Of a DNA stretch of 64,000 bases, positions 1-8,840 are shown piece by piece (the first letter of the stretch is position 1; every line of letters starts with the position of its first letter). The stretch spans positions 558,001 through 622,000 of the forward strand of contig CAWGEX010000003.1 of NCBI GenBank assembly GCA_963821755.1, written 5' to 3'. Source of the stretch: Bog-473 sp963821755. GTDB lineage: Bacteria; Actinomycetota; Acidimicrobiia; Acidimicrobiales; RAAP-2. Under the pieces are notes generated by a model, which was not told where the DNA came from, did not search any database, and saw only the letters and a list, made by a program, of their open reading frames with translations. The position numbers and the translations under genes were made by a program.

Positions 1-144
1 TCGCCCGCGCTAACAGTCAGCCCAGGCGGCACGAGCGGGGTCCAGTCCATCGCCAACATGGTGGCGCTCGCCCCGAACGCACCCAGCACGTGTCAGGGCG
101 TGACGTTCACCGTGACCTTCACTCTCTCAGGACGGTCGTCATGA
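1..144 (+). CDS. C-terminal fragment of an exported Ig/fibronectin-like protein (5' end outside window)
   Basis: Frame 1 is open from the first base to a TGA at 142-144 and encodes 47 residues rich in Ser, Thr, Val and Gly. The tail, with a 'TFTVTFTLSG' strand-like run, resembles the end of the next gene, which finishes with alternating hydrophobic and polar residues. The stop overlaps the ATG of the next gene (ATGA, 141-144), so the two are probably co-translated. The resemblance suggests a tandem pair of related secreted proteins, but only the tail is visible and no function can be assigned. Confidence 0.6.
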   Translation, partial: SPALTVSPGGTSGVQSIANMVALAPNAPSTCQGVTFTVTFTLSGRSS

Positions 145-1694
145 GGCGGCGACGCCACTTTCACGGCGAAGTGGATCGGCAAGGGATACTCAGCGGGTTC
201 GAGTCGTCGGTTAGGGCGAAGCTCGGCCAGGGCGGTGCTCACTCTTGGCGGCCCAAGCACGTAAGGACCCAAGATGGCCGCATCCGTCGCTTCCGCAGTC
301 CGGTCGTCCTGTTCGTCTGTGCATTCATTTTCGCTTCGGGTACTGCAGCCTTTGCCTACACGATGGCCCCCGGAGGCGGGACCGGGCACGCACAAGCCGT
401 GACGCTGAACTCCCCCGGTCCTGGCAGCGCCTCGAAACCTACGACGACGAGCCTGTCTCTGACCTGGGAGGCGTCGTCGGGATTGCCCCCTGGTGGCGGG
501 TACCTGGTCTTGCGGAGCACGTCGTCCGGAGGGCCGTACTCAAAGGTCTCCAGTGGAACGTGTAACCAGGTAACTACTTTGGTTTCGGCGGCGACGTCAT
601 GCACGGACACGGGTCTGACAGTGGGTACGACCTATTACTACGAGGTGGAGGCCGCCTACTACAACTTCAGTACACTCTGGGTGAGTGGGCCCGACTCCCA
701 ATTCTCGGGTACGACCAGCCAGCCTCCGATCAACCCCGGTACCACCGGCCACGCTCCGGCGATCACAAGCGCAAGCTCGACGAGCTTCTTCGCAGGCAGC
801 GTAGGCAGCTTCCAGGCGACCGCGTCAGGCAGTCCCGCGCCCACGTTCTCGAACACGGCGTTCAGCGGCTGCACTCCGTCCACCTTGCCCTCTGGCGTTA
901 CGTTCTCCAGCAATGGCCTCCTGTCCGGCGCCCCTGGCGCGGGCGCAGTTGGTACCTACACCGTGTGCATCGACGCCGCGAGCGGCGTCAGTCCGAATGC
1001 CACCCAGAAGTTCACACTCACGATTGACACCGAAACACTTGTGATTAGCTCGGGGGCCGTATCGGGTGCCACATCAAGCACCCCAAACCTCGGCCCGATC
1101 ACGGTGCGACGCCAGACCGGCTCCGGTACTCCGATCACGACCGGCGGTGCTCTGACGGTGAATCTGACGAGTAGCCCCTCAAGTGGGGCGACCTTTGGAT
1201 TGTCTCAGTTCGCTTCGGCACCAGTGACAAGCATCACCATCCCAAGTAGTCAGAGCACCGCCACTTTCTGGTATGGGTTGACGACCACCGGCGGACCTAC
1301 GATCACGGCGTCCGCCACGAACTACGTGTCCGGTACGCAGCTGGAGACGATCACGACGGCCCCGGCGGGTTTGGGCATGGCACTTGCCGCCGGAAGCACC
1401 GGTAGTCCAGTGATCTTGTGTGGACCGCCCAGTGCGAGCTACACCTGCCACGTGACAGGAGTCGGGACCTCTGGAATTCTTGTCTTCTCCGTCACTTTCT
1501 GGAACTCCGGCAAGAGTCCAGTCGTCTACAGTGCAACCCAGGCGTCGACGGTCAACGACAGCGCTCACAGTACTGCCGGTGTCACCATCAACGCGAATGC
1601 GGCGGGGTCGAGTCCGAACGGGGTCACTGCTCCTTTGGGCACTTCGACACTGACCTTTGGCCCGTACACGCTGACGATCAACGTCGGCTCATGA
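141..1694 (+). CDS. Exported protein with fibronectin type III-like and Ig-like repeats
   Basis: A 517-residue product. I chose the ATG at 141 because it overlaps the upstream stop as ATGA; an earlier in-frame GTG at 90 would extend into that gene. Residues 1-50 are Arg/His-rich and are followed by one hydrophobic segment near residues 52-74 ('SPVVLFVCAFIFASG'), an N-terminal signal or anchor. Residues about 85-195 look like a fibronectin III module ('SLTWEASSG', 'TYYYEVEA'). Residues about 205-300 look like a putative-Ig module ('LPSGVTFSSNGLLSGAP'). The rest is Ser/Thr/Gly-rich beta sequence. No catalytic motif is seen. Probably a surface or appendage-type structural or adhesive protein; the role is inferred from fold only. 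Confidence 0.7.
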   Translation: MRRRRHFHGEVDRQGILSGFESSVRAKLGQGGAHSWRPKHVRTQDGRIRRFRSPVVLFVCAFIFASGTAAFAYTMAPGGGTGHAQAVTLNSPGPGSASKPTTTSLSLTWEASSGLPPGGGYLVLRSTSSGGPYSKVSSGTCNQVTTLVSAATSCTDTGLTVGTTYYYEVEAAYYNFSTLWVSGPDSQFSGTTSQPPINPGTTGHAPAITSASSTSFFAGSVGSFQATASGSPAPTFSNTAFSGCTPSTLPSGVTFSSNGLLSGAPGAGAVGTYTVCIDAASGVSPNATQKFTLTIDTETLVISSGAVSGATSSTPNLGPITVRRQTGSGTPITTGGALTVNLTSSPSSGATFGLSQFASAPVTSITIPSSQSTATFWYGLTTTGGPTITASATNYVSGTQLETITTAPAGLGMALAAGSTGSPVILCGPPSASYTCHVTGVGTSGILVFSVTFWNSGKSPVVYSATQASTVNDSAHSTAGVTINANAAGSSPNGVTAPLGTSTLTFGPYTLTINVGS

Positions 1695-2094
1695 CGTAGC
1701 GTCACTCTGAGGCTCGTGACCCTTTCGGTGCTGGACTGCGATGTGAATGTTGCGGTTGGACGTTAGGACAGTCGGGTCCGGGTCCGCACATTCTGCGGGG
1801 CGGTCGGAGCCTTCGGTGCGGATCAACGTTGCGCTCTCATCGCGCCCGATTTTCCGCTCCAGTTGTCTTTGATCTCTTGGTGCCGAGAGGCACCGAGAGG
1901 GGCCGGGGGATCCCGCGAAAAACAAGGAACGCAGGCCGACCCCTTTCGCTAACTCTCGGGGCGTATCGCCTCGGCCCAGGTCTCGGCCAGCATCACCGAG
2001 GTGGGCATCGGCTGGCGCCGACACACCCATCCATGACCCTATTGAACGCAGGTGAACAAACCGCGGCCTCTGGGTGACGAGTCGATGGCCTTTG
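1695..2094. other. Intergenic stretch, no supported gene
   Basis: Reading frames cross this stretch on both strands, but none has a recognisable domain or a convincing ribosome-binding site. It separates the plus-strand secreted protein from the decayed surface-protein fragment. Nothing else is seen. Confidence 0.5.
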
Positions 2095-2371
2095 CGTGAC
2101 GGCCCACCACCCGCCGTGAGCAACGGGTACATATCAAGGCCGGTGACCGCAAGCGCGGGCGTGCCATTCGATGAGGTGACCGAGCCCGTCGTGGTACGGA
2201 AGTGGCGGCCGTTGTCATCGTTGCTGCTGCAGCAACGGTGTAACTGATGATTACCTCGCCGTCGCCACCATTGATGTCCACCGTGTCTTTGACGAGCAAG
2301 TAGTTCAAAGCGCCGCTGCCGAACGAGGGAGCCGCCGCCGGTAGTTCGCACGGCGAGTCTTTCGCCACCAA
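2095..2371 (-). pseudogene. Remnant of a cell-surface protein with an LAxTG-type sorting signal
   Basis: Two minus-strand frames each hold protein-like sequence that joins only across a frameshift near 2210-2215. The upstream frame reads 'LNYLLVKDTVDINGGDGEVI' followed by an Ala/Thr-rich run. The downstream frame reads 'TTTGSVTSSNGTPALAVTGL' followed by a short hydrophobic stretch. LAxTG close to a C-terminal hydrophobic segment is the known substrate motif of class E sortases in high-GC Gram-positives. Here the membrane segment is cut short and the N-terminal body is missing, so this is a decayed end of a wall-anchored protein. The call rests on a short motif and amino-acid style. Confidence 0.4.
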
Positions 2372-2440
2372 GAAAACTGACCCCTTTGACCAGCCCGCGG
2401 CCGCCCGACGGCCACGGGGCGCTCGCAGCGGACATCCGGT

Positions 2441-3511
2441 CTATCCAGCGAGGAGGGCCAGGGCCGGATCACCCGCCTGCAGGTTCTCGTAGACGCACGA
2501 CGAGGTCGGCCCGGGATACCAGTCCCAGAAGATGAAGCCGGTCACGCCGAGCGCAGACTGAGCCGAGATCTTGGCCGAGAAGTCCGCCGCCCGCTGGGTC
2601 AGCGAGATCGAGGAGCAGGACGTGCCCGCCTCGATCCCCATCTCCCCGTTGATGATGGGCTTGCCCAGGGCCTTGGCCTGGGCCACCCGGACTGCGATCC
2701 CGTTCCACTGGTCGCCCCCGACCGGCGCGCTGGCGGCGTAGTAGTCGTGATAGGTGAGGATGTCGAGGCCGGGCGACGCCCCCACCGTCTGGTAGTCGCC
2801 GTTCTTCAGGCCACAGTTCCCGGTGCCCAGGAAGCCTGACTCGACCTTTGCACCCGGGGCCAGCGCGTGGATCTCGCCGCCGACCGCGGTGAAGAACGAG
2901 GTCAGGTCCGTGGTCCCCTGCGCCTCGGTCACGTCGCACACCTGGGGCTCGTTGATGGGCTCCCAGGCATAGACGGCGGGTGAGGAGGCGTAGCGGGCCA
3001 CGATGTCTTTGACCCACTGCCAATACGGCAGCGGACCCTCGGACGTGTTCGACGTGTAGCCGCCTGAGTAGAACGCTTGGCCGAGCTGGACCCCCGGAGA
3101 TTCGTTGACCCCGTCACAGTCGCCCCACTCGTTGCCGAGCACGGGTATCACCTTGTCCCCGTACTTGGCCGCGGTGGCGAACACATTGTCGAGCGGTCCC
3201 CAGGTCAGCGAGTTCGGGTTCGGCGTATTGGCGCTGGCGGTGGCGAACGGCTGCATGGCCCAGAAGCGCACCACGGTCCCGGTCGGCAGGGAGGCAAAGA
3301 AGGCATCGGTGGAGGTATGGATGTCCGACCCACAGCCGTTGTTCACCCCGTAGTCGGTCGCCAGCTCGTAGGCGTTCAGCCCGACGAAGGGTCGCGCAGG
3401 CGAGGCCCCTACGGTGACAACCAGCAATCCGATGGTTACGGCTCCCACCACTGCCAAAGCAATCAGTCGCCTTTTCTTGCCGTCTCTCGTGCGTTGTATT
3501 GCCGGTCGCAT
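2441..3511 (-). CDS. Secreted GH5-like glycoside hydrolase (cellulase/mannanase type)
   Basis: A 356-residue protein with a Lys/Arg-rich start and a hydrophobic signal segment at about residues 15-35 ('LIALAVVGAVTIGLLVV'). The mature part resembles a TIM-barrel glycosidase of clan GH-A. 'YAWEPINEPQ' near residue 195 carries the Asn-Glu pair of the acid/base, and 'KPIINGEMGI' near residue 295 carries the probable nucleophile Glu. Start at 3511 places the signal peptide correctly; an upstream in-frame start would add about 60 residues of low-complexity sequence. Several Cys residues ('NNGCGSD', 'GTSCSS') suggest disulfides, as expected outside the cell. Substrate is probably a beta-glucan or beta-mannan, which cannot be fixed from sequence. 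Confidence 0.75.
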   Translation of the reverse strand: MRPAIQRTRDGKKRRLIALAVVGAVTIGLLVVTVGASPARPFVGLNAYELATDYGVNNGCGSDIHTSTDAFFASLPTGTVVRFWAMQPFATASANTPNPNSLTWGPLDNVFATAAKYGDKVIPVLGNEWGDCDGVNESPGVQLGQAFYSGGYTSNTSEGPLPYWQWVKDIVARYASSPAVYAWEPINEPQVCDVTEAQGTTDLTSFFTAVGGEIHALAPGAKVESGFLGTGNCGLKNGDYQTVGASPGLDILTYHDYYAASAPVGGDQWNGIAVRVAQAKALGKPIINGEMGIEAGTSCSSISLTQRAADFSAKISAQSALGVTGFIFWDWYPGPTSSCVYENLQAGDPALALLAG

Positions 3512-3725
3512 GGGACACTGAAAACGGCCCAACAGAATGAGCCGCGGCCGGCCATCACCTATTCTCCACGATCGTGCGGTCTGTCGCCTTTGCTCATTTT
3601 TCCATGGCTGCCCCTCTTGGCCGGCTACATGAAAACCCTGCCACAACGTCCCCCGATTCCTCTGGGTCGAGTGCTGGGCTGCGGGGTGGTTGTGAGCCAC
3701 TCCGCAGCCCGACTAGATGCACCGG

Positions 3726-5528
3726 TCAATCCCGGTCGCCGAAGCCGGGTAATGCTTGCGTGCCCTCTTGCTGAACGGCCTGAAGCGAACTCGGAGAGAG
3801 TCCTAGAAGCTTCAAGATCGTCGGAGCGACCTGGGTCGTCTCCACCCCGTTGCTTGACTGGCCAGGACGGACGGTGCCCGGCGCATAGACGACGAGCGGA
3901 ACGTCCCGATCGCCCGGGTTGTCGCCGCCGTGTTCGGCGATCTTCGTGCCGGTCGTATAGATCGTGCCGACCTGCGCGATCCCGAACACGTCTGGGTGGT
4001 GCGGGTCGGAATTCGAGACGCCGAAGAATTGCGCCGACCGGCGGCCGCCGAAGATCTCCTGCAGGCCGGAGTGCTGCACGGTGATGGTCTGGCCGGCGTA
4101 GTTGACCGCCGGGGCGGCATGCGTCCACAGGTAGTTCTTGACGAATTCAGCCGCCGGCTGCGAGCGGTCCGACAGCCACCACAGCAGTCCGTCGTCGTCA
4201 GCCTCTTGGACGACCAGCGTCGAGTTGCTGGGATGCTGAGCGGCCCAGGCGGCGTTTACGCCGGCAATGATCGGGCCATCGTCGATGCGCTGCAGCTGGT
4301 TGTTGTTCAGCGGCGACTGGCCGTGCTTGGCCGTCAGGATGATCGCCGTCGAGTTGGCCTCGCCGTCGGCCTGGATCGTCTCGGCCATCTGCTGCAGGGC
4401 ATCATTGACGTAGTCGAGAGCGCTCTGGAGTAGGGGTCCCGGCACCTGTTGGCCGTCAACCGTCGCGTACCCACCGGACAGCGACGGGCCATCGGCGTAG
4501 TTGCCCTGCGCGTCTGGACCAATCAGCACCGCCGGGGAGCTCTTCAGCTTCTCGGCGGTCGAGACTGTTTGGAAGTTCATCCCGTAGATCGCCGGCGTGC
4601 CGACCTTCGGCCCGGTGCCGGAGTGGTCGTGGCCGTTGATCCAATTGATGACGGCCTGGACCTTGTAGGAGTCGTACTGCTTGGTCGCGGCGTTGTCGGC
4701 CGTCCACGCACCGTCGACCGGGTACGGCACGCCATTCGGCTCGACCGCCTGCGAGTCGATCTCCGGCCCGAAGAAGTCGTTGATGCTCGAGCCGCTCGAG
4801 CCCGGGCCATTGTACGACGTGTAGATCGCGTGCTTGTCAGACCACGCCGTTCGCATGCCAGCATTGTGGATCACCTGGAAGATCGTGTTGACCCCCAGGA
4901 AGTCCCACGGCTGAATCGGCTGGCAGGTTTTCGGGTCGACCGGGTACGTCGCCGGGTTCAGACCCGACTGTGGTTGCGGACTCAGGTTCATGATCAAACC
5001 CGGGCTGGTGTCAGTGCCGCCCGGGTAGATCGAGCCGCCCTCATCGAACGAGGGGAAGGTGTTGCCGCTCCCGTTATTCAGAAGGTCCGGCACGGCGGGA
5101 AGATTGTCGTCCGGCGAGTCGTAGATCACGTCGCCGCCCGGGACCGGCCCGGAGCAGTTCGTCGTCCCCGGCGGGAAGACGCCGTGGCTGTACTCGTCGT
5201 CGTAGTAGATGCCGAGGACATTCGGGTCTGCGCCGGTCATCAGCCCCGTGCCGCCCGGATCGGAGTCCGACGGGTCGGGAGTCTGCGCGTCGGTGTATTC
5301 AGCGCCGCCGGTGGCCAGTCGCGCGAGCTCCGAGTTGGGATGGTTGGCGACGTACCACTCCAGATCGGACTGGTGCATGCCGTCGACCGAGACCAGGAGC
5401 ACGTGCTGGATCTGAGCGTGGCCGTCCGCACTAGCCAGTCCGTTCGAAGTCGGAGCGATCACCCCGATCAAGCCAAGGATGGAAACCGCGCCAACTACTA
5501 AGGCGCGACGTGGCACAGCATGTTTCAT
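3726..5528 (-). CDS. Secreted type I phosphodiesterase/nucleotide pyrophosphatase-family protein
   Basis: A 600-residue exported protein of the alkaline phosphatase superfamily. The start at 5528 has GGAGGG four bases upstream and is followed by a signal peptide ('RRALVVGAVSILGLIGVIAP'). Metal-site hallmarks are visible: 'VLLVSVDGMHQSDLEWY' near residue 40 (first Asp), 'TPDPSDSDPGGTGLMTGADP' near residue 80 (Thr/Ser nucleophile region), 'AKHGQSP' near residue 395 and 'AEHGGDNPGDRDVPLVVYAP' near residue 545 (His/Asp ligands). The C-terminus has 'VAPTILKLLGLSP', usual in this superfamily. Expected to hydrolyse phosphodiester or nucleotide substrates outside the cell, perhaps for phosphate scavenging. 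Exact substrate unknown. Confidence 0.8.
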   Translation of the reverse strand: MKHAVPRRALVVGAVSILGLIGVIAPTSNGLASADGHAQIQHVLLVSVDGMHQSDLEWYVANHPNSELARLATGGAEYTDAQTPDPSDSDPGGTGLMTGADPNVLGIYYDDEYSHGVFPPGTTNCSGPVPGGDVIYDSPDDNLPAVPDLLNNGSGNTFPSFDEGGSIYPGGTDTSPGLIMNLSPQPQSGLNPATYPVDPKTCQPIQPWDFLGVNTIFQVIHNAGMRTAWSDKHAIYTSYNGPGSSGSSINDFFGPEIDSQAVEPNGVPYPVDGAWTADNAATKQYDSYKVQAVINWINGHDHSGTGPKVGTPAIYGMNFQTVSTAEKLKSSPAVLIGPDAQGNYADGPSLSGGYATVDGQQVPGPLLQSALDYVNDALQQMAETIQADGEANSTAIILTAKHGQSPLNNNQLQRIDDGPIIAGVNAAWAAQHPSNSTLVVQEADDDGLLWWLSDRSQPAAEFVKNYLWTHAAPAVNYAGQTITVQHSGLQEIFGGRRSAQFFGVSNSDPHHPDVFGIAQVGTIYTTGTKIAEHGGDNPGDRDVPLVVYAPGTVRPGQSSNGVETTQVAPTILKLLGLSPSSLQAVQQEGTQALPGFGDRD

Positions 5529-6457
5529 TTTTCCCTCCGGATAATAGTGCGCGCGACCCACGGTTCAATGAAGCGTCGCGATCAACCAGCATCGTCAGAA
5601 CTACCCAATAGCAACGGCCCGTATGTCATCAATCGAGGTCCTTCACGAAATGTTCATCGTCAGTTCAGACCCTCTTCTCGGACTCGTCACCAAGAGCCCC
5701 GCAGGGGCCTGCCGCCAAATCGACCTGGCGGAACCGGCACGCCTGCACCCGACATTTCCTGGCCCGACGCACTGATCGCTTCCCGGTTGGTCCGCGGCAC
5801 GGCCGGTGCAACATGATCCCGAGGGCAGAGAGTCCGGCGCAGGAGGGAGTGGCATGGAGAGATCGCAGGGCGAGCCTGATAGCGACGCGGTCCGAGCCGA
5901 ACCGCGTGTTAGCAACGGCCGAATACTGACCCCTATCCTCTCGAATCCGCCCGGTAGCAGGGGTCAATTTTGGGCCGGTGTTGACACTGCGGGCTTGGCT
6001 GGCCGAGCACCTCACCCCCGAGGTGGTGGAGGCGGCCGAGCGCATACGTCCGCCAACCTCGTGAAAGCGGTCCTTGATTGCGTGCTATCCGCTTCTTGTG
6101 CACCTAGTCATGTACGACCTCTGCTGGGGCCCCAGTTCGACGGTTGAATATGGGGGCCCCCGACCCGATTGGGTCGCCTCTCATACACTGAATATCCGTC
6201 GTCCCAGTAGCTGTCGAAAACGTGTTGGCACACCGCAGCGCACTTCTGGGCATAGACCTGGCGAGTGAACTCGCCGGGAGTGGGTCGTGGCATGGCCAGA
6301 ATCTTTCGCCTGAGGGTGGACCGTGAAGGCGGATGGATGCATACTGTTTCAAGAAACATTTCACTAGTTTGTTTTCAAGACACTTTCAGCTGACCGAACG
6401 TATGGCCCTCAGTGAGAAGTCGGGTTTGACCAGGGAAAACTCAAGGAGGTTCGGGGT
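5529..6457. other. Gene-poor interval with possible insertion-sequence debris
   Basis: About 930 bases with no convincing gene. Around 5930-6060 there is a 'ggggtcaattttgggcc' stretch, an imperfect inverted pair TGACCCCT/AGGGGTCA, and a short plus frame ending 'WLAEHLTPEVVEAAERIRPP'. This style is familiar from ends of IS21-like elements, but no transposase domain remains. A minus ORF at 6108-6359 has ordinary amino-acid composition ('FTRQVYAQKCAAVCQHVFD') but no family I recognise. Confidence 0.3.
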
Positions 6458-6742
6458 ATGACCGTCACTGTGCTCCCGCCGGACGGTGCCCACGGGCACC
6501 AGACACCAAAGCGCTCCCAAGAGAGTGAGAACTTGGAGCCCGCCCAACCCCTCTTGAAGCCACAGGGCGGCGGCGTACGGATTCTTCGCACCCCTGAAGA
6601 ACTCTCAGAGGCGATCAATCGAGTACGAGAGTTCGAGCAACGCAATGCCCAGGCGATGAAGGTTCGAGCTGAGCGCCATAAGAACGCCCTTGGCGGTCTG
6701 GAGCACACCTCGATTCAACTGAACTTCGAGATAGACGGCTGA
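6458..6742 (+). CDS. Small hypothetical protein with a charged helical C-terminus
   Basis: A 94-residue protein not recognised from any family. The start is supported by AAGGAGG nine bases before the ATG. Residues 1-45 are Pro/Gln-rich and probably disordered. Residues about 50-80 ('PEELSEAINRVREFEQRNAQ') look like an amphipathic helix or short coiled coil. No signal peptide or membrane segment. It is followed after four bases by a possible 31-codon ORF. Function unknown; the strong ribosome-binding site is the main evidence that it is expressed. Confidence 0.55.
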   Translation: MTVTVLPPDGAHGHQTPKRSQESENLEPAQPLLKPQGGGVRILRTPEELSEAINRVREFEQRNAQAMKVRAERHKNALGGLEHTSIQLNFEIDG

Positions 6743-6746
6743 GATC

Positions 6747-6842
6747 GTGGAGAATCTGGAGTCCGGCCTGACTGAGCTTTCAGCCCTGGCAGGATCTCTG
6801 GCTGGTTCGGCTGTAGACGCCGTCCATCGGTCACCCAACTGA
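6747..6842 (+). CDS. Possible 31-aa leader-like or coupled small ORF
   Basis: A GTG at 6747, four bases after the preceding stop, opens a 31-residue frame beginning 'ENLESGLTELSALAGSLAGS'. Its tight spacing and ordinary composition suggest translational coupling, but there is no independent ribosome-binding site and no recognisable family. May be chance. Confidence 0.2.
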   Translation: MENLESGLTELSALAGSLAGSAVDAVHRSPN

Positions 6843-7043
6843 CAGGACGTCAAACGTCTCCTCTTGCGAGTTGAGCACGGCACTACGAGGAGGGTCAGAA
6901 TCGCTCTGATTCGCAGCGTCGCGTGTGCCGTCTCCGGGATACGCGTTTCCGCAGCCGCTGACAAGGGTCACCATCGTCATCTGACAAGACCCGCCAGATT
7001 CCTCCCCGCTTGACGCGTGCCGATATCGGAATATGATTGCGCC

Positions 7044-7385
7044 ATGGCACGGGCAGCGACGACGTCGGACGTCTTCAACGCGATCGCCGAGCAACAGCGC
7101 CGGGAGATCCTGGTGCTGCTGCGGGCGGGTGAGGTGCCGGTGACTGAGTTGGCCCAGGAGCTGGGGATGACCCAGCCGGGGGCGTCCAAACACCTGCGGG
7201 TCCTCCGGGAGGTCGGACTGGTGCGGGACCGCAAGGCAGGAAAGCAACGCCTGTACGGCCTTGACGCCCACGGGCTGCGACCGGTTCACGAGTGGACCGG
7301 CGGGTTCGAGCGGTTCTGGAACGAGAGCTTCGACCGGCTGGACGAGTACATGCAGGACCTCAAGCAGGCAAGGCAGGAGGAGTAG
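7044..7385 (+). CDS. ArsR-family winged-helix transcriptional regulator
   Basis: A 113-residue ArsR/SmtB-type regulator. The start at 7044 gives the standard N-terminus before helix 1 ('SDVFNAIAEQQRREILVLL'). The DNA-recognition helix is 'VTELAQELGMTQPGASKHLR', followed by the wing ('LVRDRKAGKQRLYGL'). There is no obvious metal-binding Cys pair, as usual for ArsR proteins paired with SRPBCC proteins. It begins an operon: the SRPBCC gene starts three bases after its stop, and the DHFR-like gene overlaps that in turn. Such regulators generally repress their own operon; this is family knowledge, and no operator was identified here. Confidence 0.9.
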   Translation: MARAATTSDVFNAIAEQQRREILVLLRAGEVPVTELAQELGMTQPGASKHLRVLREVGLVRDRKAGKQRLYGLDAHGLRPVHEWTGGFERFWNESFDRLDEYMQDLKQARQEE

Positions 7386-7388
7386 CTG

Positions 7389-7895
7389 ATGAGTGCGACG
7401 GGACGAGGAGCGCCGGCGCAGTCCGCGACGGCCGACCGGGAGATCGTGATCTCCCGGGTCATCCGTGCCCCTCGGGAGCTGGTGTTCGAGGCGTTCACCG
7501 AGGTGCGGCACCTGTCGCGATGGTGGGGGCCGGAGGGGTTCACCACCACCACGCGGTCCTTCGAGTTCGGCGCCGGCGGGGAGTGGGACTTCGTGATGCA
7601 CGGGCCGGACGGGACGGACTACCAGGAGTGGATCTCCTGGAGCGAGATCGCCCCGCCCGAGCGGATCGCACTGCTGCACGGTGAGTCCCGAGGCGACCCG
7701 AACGCCTTCGAGTCGGTCTTGACGTTCGCGCCCGACGGCGCGGCGACGCGGATCGAGATGCGCGCGGTGTTCCCCACCAAGGAGCTGCGCGACGCGGCGG
7801 TCGAGAAGTACCACGCGATCGAGGGCGGCCAGCAGACCCTGAGCAAGCTGGCTGCCTACGTCAGCGAGATCGTTCGGAAGGGAGCGGAGGCCTGA
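7389..7895 (+). CDS. SRPBCC (AHSA1-like) domain protein
   Basis: A 168-residue START-like/SRPBCC protein of the activator-of-Hsp90-ATPase-homologue type. Visible hallmarks are 'RVIRAPRELVFEAFTEVRHL' near residue 20, 'RWWGPEGFTTTT' near residue 45 and 'FGAGGEWDFVMHGPDG' near residue 60. The fold forms a hydrophobic ligand cavity; ligands are generally unknown for such proteins next to ArsR regulators. It lies three bases after the ArsR gene and its stop overlaps the next start (TGATG), so the three genes probably share one transcript. Confidence 0.9.
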   Translation: MSATGRGAPAQSATADREIVISRVIRAPRELVFEAFTEVRHLSRWWGPEGFTTTTRSFEFGAGGEWDFVMHGPDGTDYQEWISWSEIAPPERIALLHGESRGDPNAFESVLTFAPDGAATRIEMRAVFPTKELRDAAVEKYHAIEGGQQTLSKLAAYVSEIVRKGAEA

Positions 7896-8515
7896 TGGCC
7901 GGTAAGGTGTTCTTCAGCGTGTCGATGTCGCTGGACGGTTTCATAGCACCCGGGTCCCTCGGGGAATTGATGGGGCAGCAGTGGATGGAACTCCAGCAGT
8001 GGATATTCCCGCAGCGGTTCTTCCGTGAGAACCTAAAGCTCGGCGAGGGCGGCGAGGAAGGGCGCGACAACGACATCGCGCGGGAGACGTTCGAGCGCAC
8101 CGGCGCGAGCGTGATGGGCAAGCAGATGTTCGGTGCCGGCGAGCAGATGTGGCCGGAGGAGGCGCCGTTCCACACTCCGGTGTTCGTTGTGACGCACGAG
8201 AAGCGTGACCCCTGGGAGCGGCCTGGCGGGACCACCTTCCACTTCGTCAACGACGGCATCGAGTCCGCGCTCGACCAGGCCCGCGAGGCCGCCGGCGACC
8301 GGGACGTCCGCATCGCGGGCGGCGGTGCAACGATCCTCGAGTACGTGAACGCCGGCCTGATCGACGAGTTCACGATCGCCCTCTCACCAGTGCTCTTCGG
8401 CTCCGGAATCCGCCTGTTCGAGGGCGTGGACGCAGGCCGCGTGGCCCTAGAGCCGGTCCGCGCGGAGCCGACACAGCGGGTGACCCACCTGACCTACGCA
8501 GTCCGGGAGCGGTAA
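7895..8515 (+). CDS. Dihydrofolate reductase-family protein (RibD C-terminal domain)
   Basis: A 206-residue single-domain protein of the RibD_C/DHFR-like family. The N-terminus 'VFFSVSMSLDGFIA' is the typical first strand. 'GASVMGKQMFGAGEQMW' and 'VRIAGGGATILEYVNAGLID' match the cofactor-binding core, and 'ALSPVLFGSGIRLFEG' is the usual C-terminal motif. The family binds NADPH; the physiological substrate of these stand-alone copies is usually unknown, so calling it a true folate reductase would be over-reach. Third gene of the ArsR-SRPBCC operon. A paralogue lies at 13306-13962 on the opposite strand. Confidence 0.88.
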   Translation: MAGKVFFSVSMSLDGFIAPGSLGELMGQQWMELQQWIFPQRFFRENLKLGEGGEEGRDNDIARETFERTGASVMGKQMFGAGEQMWPEEAPFHTPVFVVTHEKRDPWERPGGTTFHFVNDGIESALDQAREAAGDRDVRIAGGGATILEYVNAGLIDEFTIALSPVLFGSGIRLFEGVDAGRVALEPVRAEPTQRVTHLTYAVRER

Positions 8516-8546
8516 CTGCCTCGACCTCAGCGCTCCCCCGCCGAGG

Positions 8547-8800
8547 TCAGCAGCGCGGCGAGATCTGGAGTCTCGGAACGTCAAGAAAGGCGAGCGTTCG
8601 GGCCGCGAGCTCGGCCGCGCGCTCCTCCGGGAGAGACCTCACGGCGTTGTCGTGGAACTCCCTTGCCATCTCCTCGTCGGACAGGGGCTGCCGGGGCCGC
8701 TGCGGTTGACCTCGACGCGGGCCTCGAGTTTCTCGCCTGTGCGGGTGGTCACGCGAGGAGGGCAATCGCCAATCGTTCGGCGCTCTAATCCGGTGCTCGG
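8547..8800 (-). pseudogene. C-terminal remnant of an MmgE/PrpD-family protein
   Basis: Two minus-strand frames carry consecutive pieces of an MmgE/PrpD C-terminus. The upstream piece is 'PPRVTTRTGEKLEARVEVNR', the downstream piece 'QPLSDEEMAREFHDNAVRSL'. They are separated by a frameshift near 8700. In intact members the first motif precedes the 'PLSDEE..KF' segment in one frame. The remaining N-terminal 350 or so residues are absent, and the opposite strand carries a methyltransferase right beside it. A decayed 2-methylcitrate dehydratase-like gene is the best reading; the family call rests on these two short motifs. Confidence 0.5.
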
Positions 8801-8840
8801 GGGCCGGTCCGTCACCATGAACATCTGCCACACTGAACTC

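Noticed and set aside
1689..2435. A 248-codon minus ORF taken as one protein
   Set aside because: Only the short LAxTG stretch is protein-like; the rest is Arg/His/Ser-rich noise, so a pseudogene fragment is called instead.
6108..6359. Minus ORF of 83 codons with fairly normal composition
   Set aside because: No ribosome-binding site, no recognised family, and two overlapping frames are equally open; noted only in the gap entry.
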